Of a stretch of 64,000 nucleotides of DNA, positions 17,966 to 28,425 are shown piece by piece. A program made the translations under genes and the position numbers. Every line of letters begins with the position of its first letter. Position 1 is the stretch's first letter. The notes beneath the pieces were generated by a model that had not been told where the DNA came from, searched no databases, and saw only the letters and a list, made by a program, of their open reading frames with translations. Source of the stretch: Guptibacillus algicola (lineage in GTDB: Bacteria; Bacillota; Bacilli; Bacillales; Guptibacillaceae); assembly GCF_020171805.1 (NCBI RefSeq), contig NZ_JAIVAF010000003.1, positions 1,195,215 through 1,259,214 on the forward strand, read 5' to 3'.

Positions 17966-18757
17966 ATGGAAACGACAGTAAAAACAGATCATCTAAACGT
18001 AAATGTTCAGGGTGCTGTACTTCACCTTACTCTAAACCGTCCTGAAGCTTTAAATGCATTTAGCGAAGAGATGATTCTAGGGCTGATAAATGTCATTCAA
18101 GAGGCAAAAGAAAACGATGAAATTCGTGTTGTCATGCTTTCTGGCGCTGGTCGATCCTTCAGTGCTGGAGGAGATGTTAAGACAATGGGGGATACATCTC
18201 CAACCGAAGTATATGAACACATAGGGAAATTGAATGAACTGGTGCTTGCCATGAAAGATCTCGATAAACCAATCATTTCAGTCATTCACGGATTTGCTGC
18301 TGGAGCTGGATTTAACCTCGCGCTTGCGAGCGATATTATCCTAGCAGCGGAAGACAGTAGCTTTGTCTTAAGCTTCTCACAAGTAGGGCTAATCTCTGAC
18401 GGGGGAGGACTTTCGTTTTTACCTCGTTTAATCGGTCCATACAAAGCAAAAGAACTTTTCTTCTCAGCACAGCCAATCACAGCAAAAGAAGCAAAAGAAT
18501 TAAGAATCGTTAATCAAACATATCCATTATCACAGCTACAGGACGAAGCGATCGCATATGCAGAGAAACTCTCTAAAGGGCCTAGTAAAGCATTTGGATT
18601 TATCAAGAAGATCGCAGATTCATCACTCACTGCATCGCTACCAGAGGTTCTCGAGCAGGAACGAATCACGCAGGCTATGATGGTAACCACGGAAGATCAT
18701 AAAGAAGGTGCTGCAGCATTCAAAGAAAAGCGCGCACCACAATTTAAAGGGAAATAA
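17966..18757 (+). CDS. Enoyl-CoA hydratase/isomerase (PaaG-like subgroup)
   Basis: A 263-aa crotonase-fold protein. The CoA-binding and oxyanion-hole segments are AGAGRSFSAGGDVK and HGFAAGAGFNLALASD. The first catalytic Glu of classical hydratases (GGGCE motif) is absent: the position reads GAGFN. The second region reads SFSQVGLISDGGGLSFLPR, where PaaG-type isomerases carry an Asp after the GL pair. This suggests double-bond isomerisation or another crotonase reaction rather than standard hydration. It is the last gene of the acyl-CoA locus, with GGGAGA before the ATG and a hairpin just after the stop. Confidence 0.85.
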   Translation: METTVKTDHLNVNVQGAVLHLTLNRPEALNAFSEEMILGLINVIQEAKENDEIRVVMLSGAGRSFSAGGDVKTMGDTSPTEVYEHIGKLNELVLAMKDLDKPIISVIHGFAAGAGFNLALASDIILAAEDSSFVLSFSQVGLISDGGGLSFLPRLIGPYKAKELFFSAQPITAKEAKELRIVNQTYPLSQLQDEAIAYAEKLSKGPSKAFGFIKKIADSSLTASLPEVLEQERITQAMMVTTEDHKEGAAAFKEKRAPQFKGK

Positions 18758-18763
18758 TCAGTT

Positions 18764-18794
18764 CAAACCGGAGATGCAATGCATTTCCGGTTTG
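18764..18794 (+). terminator. Hairpin ending the acyl-CoA locus
   Basis: Nearly perfect inverted repeat with arms CAAACCGG and CCGGTTTG plus ATGC/GCAT inner pairing, beginning 7 bases after the stop. It lacks a good T-run, so termination strength is uncertain. Confidence 0.6.
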
Positions 18795-19183
<389 letters not shown>

Positions 19184-19189
19184 TAAAAT

Positions 19190-19675
19190 TTATTTTCCTA
19201 ATAGATTTCTAATATCTTCCGTTAAGCTATAATCATTTACTAAATAACTTTTAAACTTCTTATTCTCGTTATCGTTTCTGGAAATCACAATTGAATCATC
19301 ATCGACGTTAATTCGCATTTCTTTACCTGTTTTAAAATAAATAATGATGTCTGCTTTTTCAACAGTTACTCGATGTGTTGGCACCTCAGTAATGTTGTTA
19401 CGTTCAAATTTGTTGATCCACTTGATTAACTTTTCTTCATCTTCGTTTGAAGTCACCACTTCTTTAGCAGCATTTTCCAAACTATGTAAGTGGATTTCGT
19501 AAATATTCTGTTCTTCGATCTTCTGGTGCAAACTGATATCGAGACTAATTGCACTCGCAGTGTTTTTATATTTATCATTCTTATAGTCTACATATACTTC
19601 AGCAACTTTTAGATAACTAAATGCAAGAACAGAGAAAAGTAGGATGGTTAAGAGTCCTTTAGTGGCTTTTTTCAC
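19190..19675 (-). CDS. Membrane-anchored hypothetical protein
   Basis: I do not recognise this 161-aa protein. It begins with a basic stretch and one hydrophobic helix (residues 8-27), then a Lys/Glu-rich extracellular domain predicted to mix helix and strand (HRVTVEKADIIIYFKTGKEMRINVDD). There is no lipobox. The start is GTG, with GGGTG-like bases upstream only moderately placed. It is a lone gene beside a gene-poor spacer, with its own hairpin terminator. It could belong to the small DUF families of secreted Bacillus proteins, but I cannot name one. Confidence 0.6.
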   Translation of the reverse strand: MKKATKGLLTILLFSVLAFSYLKVAEVYVDYKNDKYKNTASAISLDISLHQKIEEQNIYEIHLHSLENAAKEVVTSNEDEEKLIKWINKFERNNITEVPTHRVTVEKADIIIYFKTGKEMRINVDDDSIVISRNDNENKKFKSYLVNDYSLTEDIRNLLGK

Positions 19676-19830
19676 ATCATCACCCGCTTTCCTTATCTAG
19701 CGACTACTGTATAAATCCAACCTCTACTATCATAACAAAAATTCAGATTCTTCGGGTGAATATGTAACAACTTCTATAAGTTACACAGATTTGTAACAAA
19801 ATTCACTTCCTAGAAACAATAATTGAGCAC

Positions 19831-19866
19831 AGAAAGGCACCTGTAACATAGCTAAAGGTCCCTTCT
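19831..19866 (-). terminator. Imperfect hairpin after the PatB/MalY gene
   Basis: Arms AGAAAGGCACCT and AGGTCCCTTCT pair with two irregularities; it lies 13-48 bases past the stop of the leftward aminotransferase gene. Confidence 0.5.
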
Positions 19867-19878
19867 ATGCAATGATTC

Positions 19879-21048
19879 TTACTTTCTTAACGCTTGCTCT
19901 AACCGTTTGAGACCTTCTTCCAACGTGGAACGAGTACAAGCGATATTAATACGTTCAAACCCCTTCCCTCCATCTCCAAAGATATATCCTTCATCTAATG
20001 CTAACATGGCATCATTTTGTATAAATTTCTCTAACTCTTCGTGATTCAAATTGAGTGATCGGAAATCTACCCATACAAGGTACGTTCCTTCGGGTTGAAT
20101 AACACGAATTTCCGGCAATCGTTCTTCAATAAATGATGTCAAAAAGGTAAGGTTTTCTTCGAGATAAATAAGAAGTTCTTCTAACCATTTCTCCCCATGG
20201 GTATAAGCTGCTTCAACCGCTAGAATCCCAAGCGCATTTGGAGCAAACAGCCCCATCTTTCCCATATATGCTTCGTACTGTTCTCGTTTCTTTTCGTCAG
20301 GAATAATGATTGTCGACAACTGCAATCCAGCAAGGTTAAAGGTCTTGCTTGGTGCAATACATGTAATGGTATTCGCCTGAATATCAGATGAAATTGTTGA
20401 GATTAACGTATGATGATGCCCTTTGAAAATTAAATCAAAGTGAATATCATCTGATACGATCAATACATCATGTTCAACACATAGATTTGCTAGTGTTACT
20501 AGTTCTTCATAACTCCACACTCTTCCTACTGGATTATGAGGATTACAAAGAAGAATCATCTTAACCGCTGGATCTTTGACTTTTGTTTCAAGGTCTTGAA
20601 CGTCCATCTTATATGTATCTGAATCTAGTACAAGTGGATTATCAACCACGACACGATCGTTCTTTTCGATCATATCACGAAACGGATAATAAACTGGTGA
20701 CTGTATTAAAATTTTATCTCCTTGTGAGGTATACGTATTGATCGCTGCTGAAATTGCTGGAACGACGCCTGGCGTAAAAACAATCCACTCTGTATCGATC
20801 GACCAATTATGCCTACGATCTAACCATTTTTGAACGGCGAATTTCGTATTGTTCGTGGGCATCGAATACCCGAAAATTCCGTGCTCAACCCGCTCTTTAA
20901 TAGTATCAATCACTGCTTTTGGAGCTTTGAAATCCATATCAGCTACCCACATCGGAAGCAGTCCCGCTTTTTGATAAATCTCTTCTGTATGATCCCATTT
21001 TACTGAATGTGTGTCATATCTATTGATTTCTTCATCGAACGTGGTCAT
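19879..21048 (-). CDS. PatB/MalY-type PLP-dependent C-S lyase (cystathionine beta-lyase-like aminotransferase)
   Basis: A 389-aa fold-type I PLP enzyme. The N-terminus MTTFDEEINRYDTHSVKWD followed by PMWVADMDFKAP is characteristic of PatB/MalY proteins; the PLP lysine is in CIAPSKTFNLAGLQ (about residue 234) and NPHNPVGRVW binds the cofactor. These enzymes cleave cystathionine or cysteine conjugates to a thiol or homocysteine, pyruvate and ammonia. ATG 21048 has GGAGG 6 bases upstream; a longer frame of 14 more residues lacks a site. It is a single gene, divergent from a YdjM-like hydrolase. Confidence 0.9.
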   Translation of the reverse strand: MTTFDEEINRYDTHSVKWDHTEEIYQKAGLLPMWVADMDFKAPKAVIDTIKERVEHGIFGYSMPTNNTKFAVQKWLDRRHNWSIDTEWIVFTPGVVPAISAAINTYTSQGDKILIQSPVYYPFRDMIEKNDRVVVDNPLVLDSDTYKMDVQDLETKVKDPAVKMILLCNPHNPVGRVWSYEELVTLANLCVEHDVLIVSDDIHFDLIFKGHHHTLISTISSDIQANTITCIAPSKTFNLAGLQLSTIIIPDEKKREQYEAYMGKMGLFAPNALGILAVEAAYTHGEKWLEELLIYLEENLTFLTSFIEERLPEIRVIQPEGTYLVWVDFRSLNLNHEELEKFIQNDAMLALDEGYIFGDGGKGFERINIACTRSTLEEGLKRLEQALRK

Positions 21049-21209
21049 AAGATCCCTCCAAACGAATGTCCTTATAGAATACTCTATCAAAACTTCTCTT
21101 AGGTGTCTGACTGTACGCTTGTGAAAAATTGCTAGGCGTTTTGGTGAGCAAAACGATACTGAGTGATGATAAGATAGGTGTCAATGCTAGTACTAAGCGA
21201 GGTATCGAT

Positions 21210-21788
21210 ATGAATACATTGCACCATGCGTTTTGGAGTTATTTCTTTTTTAGAAAGAAGCAGCGTAAAACAGTCAAATCAATTGTTATAGGTGGAATTG
21301 CGCCTGATATCATTTATTATGTTATGTTTCTGTACTTGATCACAGAGTATGGAATTCAAAAACTATTAGGTTCAGAGCAAGCGTTCTCGTTGCATTTTAT
21401 CGTCCATGGGTTATTCGACCACCCTGTTGTTGATGTTCTTAGGAAGTTAGGTCATTCTATCGTAATTTGGCTCATCGCTTTTATTATACTCATGATCCTT
21501 CATAAAGGCTTTAAGCTTACGCCTTTATCAGGTTTTGTTTGGGGCTGGTTCCTACACGTGTTCGTTGACTTCTTCACACATGTTAGTGACGCTGTTCCTA
21601 TTTTTTATCCCATAAGTGACAAGGTTATCCCAGGTATTGTGTCCTACTGGCATCCAGATTACTACGGCTATGAATTCGGAATTTCTCACTCGATCGTACT
21701 CGTTTCCACTATTATATATTTAGTCATCGAGCGGCGTAAGTCTAAGAAAGCAAAAAAGCTTATGAAAGAAAAGAAATTCGATATGTAA
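21210..21788 (+). CDS. YdjM-like membrane-bound putative metal-dependent hydrolase (copy 1)
   Basis: A 192-aa integral membrane protein with about four hydrophobic segments. Conserved His/Asp positions are MNTLHHAFWSYF at the N-terminus, GGIAPDIIYYV, HFIVHGLFDHP and HVFVDFFTH, a pattern of the YdjM/phospholipase C-like membrane hydrolase family. ATG 21210 has CGAGG 8 bases before it; a longer frame from 21129 lacks one. Activity is unproved in this family. A second, distinct member lies at 22597-23094. It is single-gene, with a strong bidirectional terminator at its stop. Confidence 0.7.
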   Translation: MNTLHHAFWSYFFFRKKQRKTVKSIVIGGIAPDIIYYVMFLYLITEYGIQKLLGSEQAFSLHFIVHGLFDHPVVDVLRKLGHSIVIWLIAFIILMILHKGFKLTPLSGFVWGWFLHVFVDFFTHVSDAVPIFYPISDKVIPGIVSYWHPDYYGYEFGISHSIVLVSTIIYLVIERRKSKKAKKLMKEKKFDM

Positions 21789-21829
21789 AAAAAGGATCCA
21801 ACCACATGACGTGGTGAGATCCTTTTTTT
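21787..21829. terminator. Bidirectional terminator
   Basis: Twelve-base-pair outer stem (A7GGATC with GATCCT7) and an inner CCAC/GTGG stem. It serves the rightward YdjM-like gene and the leftward TVP38 gene. Confidence 0.9.
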
Positions 21830-21836
21830 CGTTCAT

Positions 21837-22496
21837 TCACTTCTTCTGTAATGAAGGGTCCTTCTTCGCATACTTATTTCTGATTAAGATAGGAATGACA
21901 GATAATATGAGAAATACTACGACTGCAGTCCCTATTACCATCGGATCCCCTGACACAAGACTACTGCCTAGAAAGTTGTATGCAAACGTTCCTGGAATAA
22001 TTCCAATTAATGTACCAAATAAATATGATGAGAACTTTACTTTTGATAAACCCGCTGAATAACTAATTAAATCAAAGTTGAACAACGGAACAAATCGGAA
22101 AAATAGTACATAGAAAAAGCCATTTTTCTCAAGCTGTTCTTGTAACTTACGCCCTTTTCCTTGCCAGTCTTTGTTCGCAATTGACTTTCCTAACGTTCTT
22201 GCAACGATGAAAGATAATACTGCACCAGAGGTCGCACCTAATACCGTATAGATTGTCCCAAATAATGACCCGAAAGCAAGTCCCCCCGCGATCGATAAGA
22301 CACTTGCAGGAAAGAATATTAACGGTCGTATCGTGTAGATGACGATGTATACAATTGGAGCTAAAATTCCGAATGATAAGATCCAGTCGCGTATATCATT
22401 TACACGGAAATTTAAGTAAGTACGGCTAAACCAGATGAGTCCAATAACGACTAGGATGATGCCGCCCCACTTTAACCACGTACTTGGTTTCTTCAT
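21837..22496 (-). CDS. TVP38/TMEM64 (DedA-like, SNARE-associated) family membrane protein
   Basis: A 219-aa polytopic protein. The core RPLIFFPASVLSIAGGLAFGSLFGTIYTVLGATSGAVLSFIVAR is the VTT/SNARE-associated signature (positions about 58-100; quoted in part only as FPASVLSIAGGLAFG), followed by FFYVLFFRFVPLFNFDLISYSAGLSK with the conserved R..P.... motif. Family members are lipid scramblase or small-ion transport candidates; function in Bacillus is unclear. The C-terminus has a Lys-rich tail. AGGA lies 6 bases before the ATG. Single gene. Confidence 0.85.
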   Translation of the reverse strand: MKKPSTWLKWGGIILVVIGLIWFSRTYLNFRVNDIRDWILSFGILAPIVYIVIYTIRPLIFFPASVLSIAGGLAFGSLFGTIYTVLGATSGAVLSFIVARTLGKSIANKDWQGKGRKLQEQLEKNGFFYVLFFRFVPLFNFDLISYSAGLSKVKFSSYLFGTLIGIIPGTFAYNFLGSSLVSGDPMVIGTAVVVFLILSVIPILIRNKYAKKDPSLQKK

Positions 22497-22596
22497 AGTT
22501 CCATCCTTTCTACATTTGCCTAAACTCTACCTTACTATAGGTCAGTCATTTTTGAATGTAATCCGGCTTACATTGAGATAAAGTGCCATTTTTACG

Positions 22597-23094
22597 CTAT
22601 GAGAACATTTGTTTGTATACAAAGAATAACGTTAAGAGCATTAAGCTACTGTTTACGGCCGCTTCCCCTTTTGAAGCTGTTTTTAAGTAGAGAGGAAATC
22701 GAACTCTTACAGGAATCGGGTAAAATAACTGAATTCCTCTTACTGTTAGCGCGTCAAGGACTAAGTGACTTGCTATTCCGACGAGTAAGCCTGTTTGCAC
22801 CACCTCGTTATACGTAAAAGTAAATGTTGTGGTTAACCAATAGATCAAGATGAGGAACAATACACTATGTGTAATCGTTCTATGACCAAAGAAGCGGCTT
22901 ATGTTTTTGGATAATAGCTTTGCTTTTCTACCTGTCCATGACCCAGGGTGACAGATATCAGGTAGCAATGCTCCAAACAAACAACTTCCATAAAAGACGA
23001 GGAGCTCTGGGATAGGCAATAGTTCAGTTATGTAGTAACTATGAGCGGCTGCCCCAAAACAAAGACCTCCCATCAAGTGTGTTTTTCCTTCCAT
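22597..23094 (-). CDS. YdjM-like membrane-bound putative metal-dependent hydrolase (copy 2)
   Basis: A 165-aa membrane protein starting MEGKTHLMGGLCFGAAAH, with GALLPDICHPGSW, HRTITHSVLFL and GIASHLVLDALT. This is the standard YdjM/YfhO-adjacent hydrolase pattern: paired His/Asp residues in helix ends suitable for metal binding. ATG 23094 is supported by GGGAG 8 bases upstream; 22 extra N-terminal residues in the longer frame have no site. It is shorter and more canonical than copy 1. Precedes parC on the same strand after a terminator gap of about 150 bases. Confidence 0.75.
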   Translation of the reverse strand: MEGKTHLMGGLCFGAAAHSYYITELLPIPELLVFYGSCLFGALLPDICHPGSWTGRKAKLLSKNISRFFGHRTITHSVLFLILIYWLTTTFTFTYNEVVQTGLLVGIASHLVLDALTVRGIQLFYPIPVRVRFPLYLKTASKGEAAVNSSLMLLTLFFVYKQMFS

Positions 23095-23206
23095 TCTTCT
23101 CAACTCCCTTGTTGTTTTAGTCTTAGATGAGTAAAAAAGTGCGAGTTTACGGGAGGGCAATCATATGTTCGCATTCTATAAGTATAGCATATTTTAACAA
23201 ACGAAA

Positions 23207-23234
23207 AGAACCTGTTCTTCAATGAACAGGTTCT
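23207..23234 (-). terminator. Terminator of the parE-parC operon
   Basis: Eleven-base-pair perfect stem AGAACCTGTTC / GAACAGGTTCT followed on the minus strand by TTTTCGTTTG. Confidence 0.85.
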
Positions 23235-23240
23235 AGTCAA

Positions 23241-25667
23241 TTATTCAGTGTTTGTTTCTTTCTTTAATTCACAGGCATTACCTGTCTCTCCTACATCTAC
23301 GATAAACGATCCGTTACTATACCGGTCATTTGGTCGATAGCTTGAAGGATCAACGATAACAGGTTCTCCTTTTTCTGTTCGAACGATAACTTTATCCCCT
23401 TTCGTGACAGTGGTTACACCAATGACTCGATGAGGATTTGATTTCAGTTCTCGTAGCATGACGACTCCTCGTTTTGCTCGTGACGTGATGTCAAATTCAC
23501 TCAATGGCATCTTCTTCACAGCACCTCGTTGCGTGAGTAAGAATAAATCGTTCTTGGTCGTTGAATCGAACAATATCCCGCTCACAACATAGTCATCATC
23601 TTTTAAATTAATTCCTTTTACTCCACTAGCCCTCTGTCCAACAACATTCACATCTTCTTCTTTAAAACGCAATCCATATCCAGTATGGGTCGCGATGAAT
23701 ACTTCATTCGTACCGTTCGTTACATACACATCAACAAGTTCATCTTCTTTTTTCAGCTTAAGTGCCATCAACGGTTTTGAGTACCGCTGAGCTTTATACT
23801 GTGATAGCTCCGTTTTCTTTATCATACCTTGCTTGGTCACGAAAACGAGGTATCGCTCTTCATCAAATTCATTGATCTCCATCGCCTCGATGATTCGCTC
23901 ATCAGAATCAATCGCGCATATATTCGCAACATGCTGACCAAGATCTTTCCACCTTATATCAGGAAGGTTATGCACTGGTAAGTAGATATAACTTCCTTTA
24001 TTCGTAAAGAGGAGAAGTGTGTTTGTTGTATTGCTATCAAACTGACGAAGTAATGAATCGGTTTCTTTCATTCCGAATTCTTTTCCGTTCGAAGCTGCAT
24101 AGGACCTTGGACTTGTACGCTTTACGTATCCGTCTTCTGTAACGGTAACGACCACATCTTCAGAAGGAACCATCACTTCAAGGTTGACTTTGATTTCTTC
24201 AATTTCTTCCTCGATTCGAGTCATGCGTCCATCTGCATACTTTTTACGAATTTCGAGAAGTTCTTTTTTAATGACTGAAACAAGCTTCTTTTCACTTCCA
24301 AGAATCGCTTCAAGCTTTTGAATCAATTTATCTAGTTCGTTTGATTCTTTTTCAAGCGTTGTGATATCTGTATTTGTTAAGCGATAAAGCTGTAAAGTTA
24401 CGATCGCTTCAGCTTGAGCCTCTGTGAAGGAGTATTCGCTGATCAAATTGTTTTTTGCATCACGCTTGTCGTTAGACGAACGGATCGTTGCGATTACTTC
24501 ATCTAGAATTGAAACCGCTCGTATTAGTCCTTCAACGACATGTTGGCGGTCTTTTGCTTTTCTAAGGTCATGCTCAGAACGACGTGTAACAACTTCTTTC
24601 TGATGTTCGATATACGCTTTAAGGATTCGTTTCAATCCCATTTGCTTAGGCGTTTTATTGTAGATCGCAACCATATTATAGTTATATGTGATCTGAAGAT
24701 CTGTCGCTTTATATAAGAACTTAAGAATGCCTGATGCATCTGCTTCTTTCTTAAGCTCAATAACAAATCGAAGCCCAGTTCGATCTGTTTCATCTCGTAC
24801 TTCAGAAATGCCTTCTACTTTTCGATCGACTCGTAGTTCATCGATTTTCTTAACAAGATTCGCTTTATTCACTTCGTAAGGAATTTCCGTTACGACGATT
24901 TGCTGACGACCTCCGCGGAGATCTTCAATTTCCGCCTTCCCTCTAAGGATGAATTTCCCTTTACCGGTTTCAAAAGCCTTTTTAATCCCTTCTGTACCTT
25001 GAGCAATTCCTCCAGTAGGAAAATCCGGTCCTTTAATAGCCGTCATTAATTCATCTACCGTGACATCTGGGTTTTCCATCTGCATGACCGCTGCATCGAC
25101 GACCTCACCTAAATTATGCGGTGGAATATCTGTAGCATAACCCGCGGATATTCCAGTTGATCCATTAACAAGTAGATTTGGGAAACGAGCAGGAAGAACG
25201 ATCGGTTCCTCCTGTGTATCATCAAAGTTAGGCGCAAATTCAACCGTATCCTTCTCGATATCTCTTAACAACTCAGAAGAGATCGCAGCAAGACGTGCTT
25301 CTGTATAACGCATAGCAGCAGGCGGGTCTCCGTCGACACTACCATTGTTACCGTGCATCTCAACAAGCACGTTCCGAACTTTCCAATCCTGACTCATACG
25401 AACCATCGCGTCATAAACGGAAGTATCACCATGTGGGTGGTAGTTACCGATTACGTTACCAACTGTTTTAGCAGACTTTCGGAAAGGTTTATCTGCGATA
25501 TTCCCTTCATGGTGCATTGCGTATAAAATACGACGCTGCACTGGTTTCAGTCCGTCTCTCGCATCAGGAAGCGCACGGTCTTGAATAATATATTTACTAT
25601 ACTTACCGAATGCATCACCAAGGACGTCTTCTAGTGGTAAATCTAAAAATTTCTCTGCGTTAGCCAA
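23241..25667 (-). CDS. parC: DNA topoisomerase IV subunit A
   Basis: An 808-aa type IIA topoisomerase subunit that breaks and rejoins DNA during chromosome decatenation. It has [26 protein letters not shown] (beginning near residue 24, quoted in part as [16 protein letters not shown]), the [12 protein letters not shown] quinolone-region segment with [18 protein letters not shown], and the catalytic Tyr in [10 protein letters not shown]. The C-terminal half holds beta-pinwheel repeats. I place the start at TTG 25667: GAGGAGG lies 6 bases before it, and it overlaps the parE stop by 8 bases. A longer frame of 19 more residues would overlap parE further and has no ribosome site. Confidence 0.95.
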   Translation of the reverse strand: MANAEKFLDLPLEDVLGDAFGKYSKYIIQDRALPDARDGLKPVQRRILYAMHHEGNIADKPFRKSAKTVGNVIGNYHPHGDTSVYDAMVRMSQDWKVRNVLVEMHGNNGSVDGDPPAAMRYTEARLAAISSELLRDIEKDTVEFAPNFDDTQEEPIVLPARFPNLLVNGSTGISAGYATDIPPHNLGEVVDAAVMQMENPDVTVDELMTAIKGPDFPTGGIAQGTEGIKKAFETGKGKFILRGKAEIEDLRGGRQQIVVTEIPYEVNKANLVKKIDELRVDRKVEGISEVRDETDRTGLRFVIELKKEADASGILKFLYKATDLQITYNYNMVAIYNKTPKQMGLKRILKAYIEHQKEVVTRRSEHDLRKAKDRQHVVEGLIRAVSILDEVIATIRSSNDKRDAKNNLISEYSFTEAQAEAIVTLQLYRLTNTDITTLEKESNELDKLIQKLEAILGSEKKLVSVIKKELLEIRKKYADGRMTRIEEEIEEIKVNLEVMVPSEDVVVTVTEDGYVKRTSPRSYAASNGKEFGMKETDSLLRQFDSNTTNTLLLFTNKGSYIYLPVHNLPDIRWKDLGQHVANICAIDSDERIIEAMEINEFDEERYLVFVTKQGMIKKTELSQYKAQRYSKPLMALKLKKEDELVDVYVTNGTNEVFIATHTGYGLRFKEEDVNVVGQRASGVKGINLKDDDYVVSGILFDSTTKNDLFLLTQRGAVKKMPLSEFDITSRAKRGVVMLRELKSNPHRVIGVTTVTKGDKVIVRTEKGEPVIVDPSSYRPNDRYSNGSFIVDVGETGNACELKKETNTE

Positions 25668-27642
25668 TGTTATCCTCCTCAATGATGGAAATATTCTCGT
25701 TTTCGATGATGTTGGTATCTTCATTCAACCCGAAGGCCACATTTGATTCGATCCATTGTCTACGAGGTTCAACTTTGTCCCCCATCAGAACTGAAACGCG
25801 TCTTTCAGCTCTTGCAATGTCCTCAATCTTCACACGGATCAATGTGCGGCTTTCTGGATTCATCGTTGTTTCCCATAATTGATCGGCATTCATTTCACCA
25901 AGACCTTTGTAACGCTGGATCGTATAGCCTTTTCCTACTTTTTTCATCGCTTCTTTCATGCCTTCTTCATCCCAAGCATATTCCACGACTTCCTTCTTGC
26001 CTTTTCCTTTACTTACTTTATAAAGTGGAGGAAGAGCGATAAAGACTTTACCATGCTCGACAAGCTGCTTCATATAGCGGTAGAAGAATGTTAATAAAAG
26101 AACCTGAATATGAGCGCCATCCGTATCCGCATCCGTCATGATAACGACTTTGTCATAGTTCGTATCTTCAATGTCAAAGTCAGGACCGACTCCTGCTCCG
26201 ATCGCATGAATGATCGTGTTGATCTCTTCGTTCTTAAATATATCCTGAAGCTTTGCTTTCTCTGTATTGATTACTTTCCCTCGTAAAGGCAGTACAGCTT
26301 GAAAACGACGGTCTCGTCCTTGCTTTGCTGAACCTCCCGCCGAGTCACCCTCAACAAGGTAAAGTTCATTCTTCTTAGGGTTACGAGAAGTAGCTGGTGT
26401 AAGCTTACCACTCAAAATGGTTTCTTTACGTTTGCCCTTCTTCCCTGAGCGTGCATCTTCACGTGCCCTTCTAGCTGCTTCTCTCGCCTGAGCGGCTTTG
26501 ATCGATTTCTTAATAAGCATCTCACTCGTCGATGGGTTCTCTTCTAAGAAATAGGAGAATTGACCAGAAACAACTGCATCTACAGCAGAACGTGCTTCAC
26601 TTGTGCCGAGCTTACTTTTCGTTTGCCCCTCAAACTGAAGAAGGTGTTCTGGGATTCGAACTGACACAATTGCAGTAAAGCCTTCTCGAATATCATTACC
26701 TTCAAGGTTCTTATCTTTTTCTTTCAAGAGATTCACTTTTCTAGCATAATCATTGATCACACGAGTAATCGCTGTCTTCATGCCTGACTCGTGCGTACCA
26801 CCGTCTTTCGTTCGAACGTTGTTAACAAACGAAAGAACGTTTTCAGAAAAGCCGTCGTTATATTGAAACGAGAAGTCGAGCTCGATGCCATTGCTTTCGC
26901 CTTCAAAGGCAACAACAGGATGAAGCGTTTCTTTATCTTCGTTCAAATAGTCGATAAAGGCTTCGATACCCGTTTCAAAATAAAATTGTTCACTTCGATC
27001 ATGACGCTGATCTTCAAGCGTAATTTTTAACCCTTTTAGAAGAAAAGCGGCTTCACGCAGTCTCTCACTTAGCGTGTCATAATTGTAATTCAACGTGCTG
27101 AACATCCCTGTATCGGGTTTAAAGTGAATCAATGTGCCAGTCTTGCGTGTTTTTCCGATATTCTCAAGGGTTGTTGCAGGTTTACCTCCATTTTCAAATC
27201 GTTGCTTGAATGTAAACCCATCACGATGGATCGTTACTTCAAGCCACTCCGATAAGGCATTGACTACTGAAGCCCCAACTCCGTGTAAACCTCCGCTCGT
27301 TTTGTATCCACCTTGGCCGAACTTACCACCTGCATGAAGGACTGTTAAGATGATCTCAGGCGTCGGTTTACCAAGCTTATGCATTCCGACAGGCATACCT
27401 CGTCCATTGTCTTGAATGCTTACACTGTTATCTTCATATATCGTTACTTTAATTTCATCTCCATATCCCGCTAGTACTTCATCTACGGAATTATCAACAA
27501 TTTCATATACGAGGTGATGCAATCCTCTTGAGTCCGTACTCCCAATGTACATTCCTGGGCGTTTCCTAACTGCCTCAAGACCCTCAAGCACCTGAATCGA
27601 ATCATCACTGTATTCGTTTGCTTGTTTTTGTTTTGTTGCCAT
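25660..27642 (-). CDS. parE: DNA topoisomerase IV subunit B
   Basis: A 660-aa ATPase subunit of topoisomerase IV. N-terminal GHKL ATPase motifs: [36 protein letters not shown] (residues about 110-125). The TOPRIM part has [20 protein letters not shown] and the metal triad region [11 protein letters not shown]. Length matches Bacillus ParE and is longer by insert-free standards than GyrB-type Gram-negative enzymes only at the termini. GGGGA precedes the ATG. It is the first gene of the parE-parC operon and overlaps parC by 8 bases. Confidence 0.96.
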   Translation of the reverse strand: MATKQKQANEYSDDSIQVLEGLEAVRKRPGMYIGSTDSRGLHHLVYEIVDNSVDEVLAGYGDEIKVTIYEDNSVSIQDNGRGMPVGMHKLGKPTPEIILTVLHAGGKFGQGGYKTSGGLHGVGASVVNALSEWLEVTIHRDGFTFKQRFENGGKPATTLENIGKTRKTGTLIHFKPDTGMFSTLNYNYDTLSERLREAAFLLKGLKITLEDQRHDRSEQFYFETGIEAFIDYLNEDKETLHPVVAFEGESNGIELDFSFQYNDGFSENVLSFVNNVRTKDGGTHESGMKTAITRVINDYARKVNLLKEKDKNLEGNDIREGFTAIVSVRIPEHLLQFEGQTKSKLGTSEARSAVDAVVSGQFSYFLEENPSTSEMLIKKSIKAAQAREAARRAREDARSGKKGKRKETILSGKLTPATSRNPKKNELYLVEGDSAGGSAKQGRDRRFQAVLPLRGKVINTEKAKLQDIFKNEEINTIIHAIGAGVGPDFDIEDTNYDKVVIMTDADTDGAHIQVLLLTFFYRYMKQLVEHGKVFIALPPLYKVSKGKGKKEVVEYAWDEEGMKEAMKKVGKGYTIQRYKGLGEMNADQLWETTMNPESRTLIRVKIEDIARAERRVSVLMGDKVEPRRQWIESNVAFGLNEDTNIIENENISIIEEDNIG

Positions 27643-27837
27643 GTTTTTCCCCTTTCAAAACTCTGTATAGAATAGCCTATCATATGAGAACAAGTGTTTC
27701 TATCTCTTTTTTATATCTCATTTTGTTCAGCATTGCCAGTTATAGACCGTTTTAATAGTTTATCGACTACTTAGCAGGTCAGTTCACAACGCCATGACAT
27801 CACTTATATTCGAAATAAAGTCGTTGTATATAAAAAA

Positions 27838-27855
27838 TCCTGCACAGTGGCAGGA
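27838..27855 (-). terminator. Terminator of the 27890-28246 gene
   Basis: Six-base-pair stem TCCTGC / GCAGGA followed on the minus strand by TTTTTTATA, 35 bases past the stop. It also insulates the parE promoter region that follows at 27643-27837. Confidence 0.75.
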
Positions 27856-27889
27856 GAGAAAAACATCGAACCGTATTGTACCTTATTGT

Positions 27890-28246
27890 CTATTCTTCAT
27901 CAATTGTTTTTAATCTATGTACATTGCCAGGTTCATACCCAATCGTGACGTGATCCCCTTCATCAACCGTGTTCCATAGGGATTCATCGGTTAGATAGGG
28001 CGTTTTATTTACAATAAGATAAAAATAAGGTTTTTCAACAACCGAATCAGTTGTTTCTTCTGCGTTCCCGCTCTCGTCTTTTTTGTTTTCCGTTAGTTGT
28101 GGTTCTTCATACCGCACCATTTTCTTTTGTACTTCTCCAGTCACAAAAACCAGCTCATCCTTTTTCTCATTACTAAAGGCAGTTCCTATAGCAAGAACAA
28201 TACAAAGGGATAGAACTGATAGAATGGTACCTCTCAGTAAATTCAT
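27890..28246 (-). CDS. Small exported/membrane-anchored hypothetical protein
   Basis: I do not recognise this 118-aa protein. Residues 5-22 form a hydrophobic signal anchor; the rest is a soluble domain with a GEVQKKMVRYEEPQL strand region, an acidic linker (NKKDESGNAEETTDS) and a small beta-rich end GDHVTIGYEPGNVHRLKTI, which resembles OB-fold-like secreted modules. AGGAG lies 9 bases before the ATG. It is a single gene between parE and bioY, each in different transcription units. Confidence 0.55.
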   Translation of the reverse strand: MNLLRGTILSVLSLCIVLAIGTAFSNEKKDELVFVTGEVQKKMVRYEEPQLTENKKDESGNAEETTDSVVEKPYFYLIVNKTPYLTDESLWNTVDEGDHVTIGYEPGNVHRLKTIDEE

Positions 28247-28425
28247 ACAGAGGCTCCTTTCAACGTACTTTCGTAATTAAGTTTACCATACATTATGAAT
28301 TAAAGTAGTAGTTTTCAAGGCGAAGCCTGACATTTCGATCCTGACCTTTTCCGTCACGCTAACATATTTCACATCCTTTTACGCTGTCTTTCTTCTATGT
28401 CGGCATTATGAAAGGGATTTATTAA

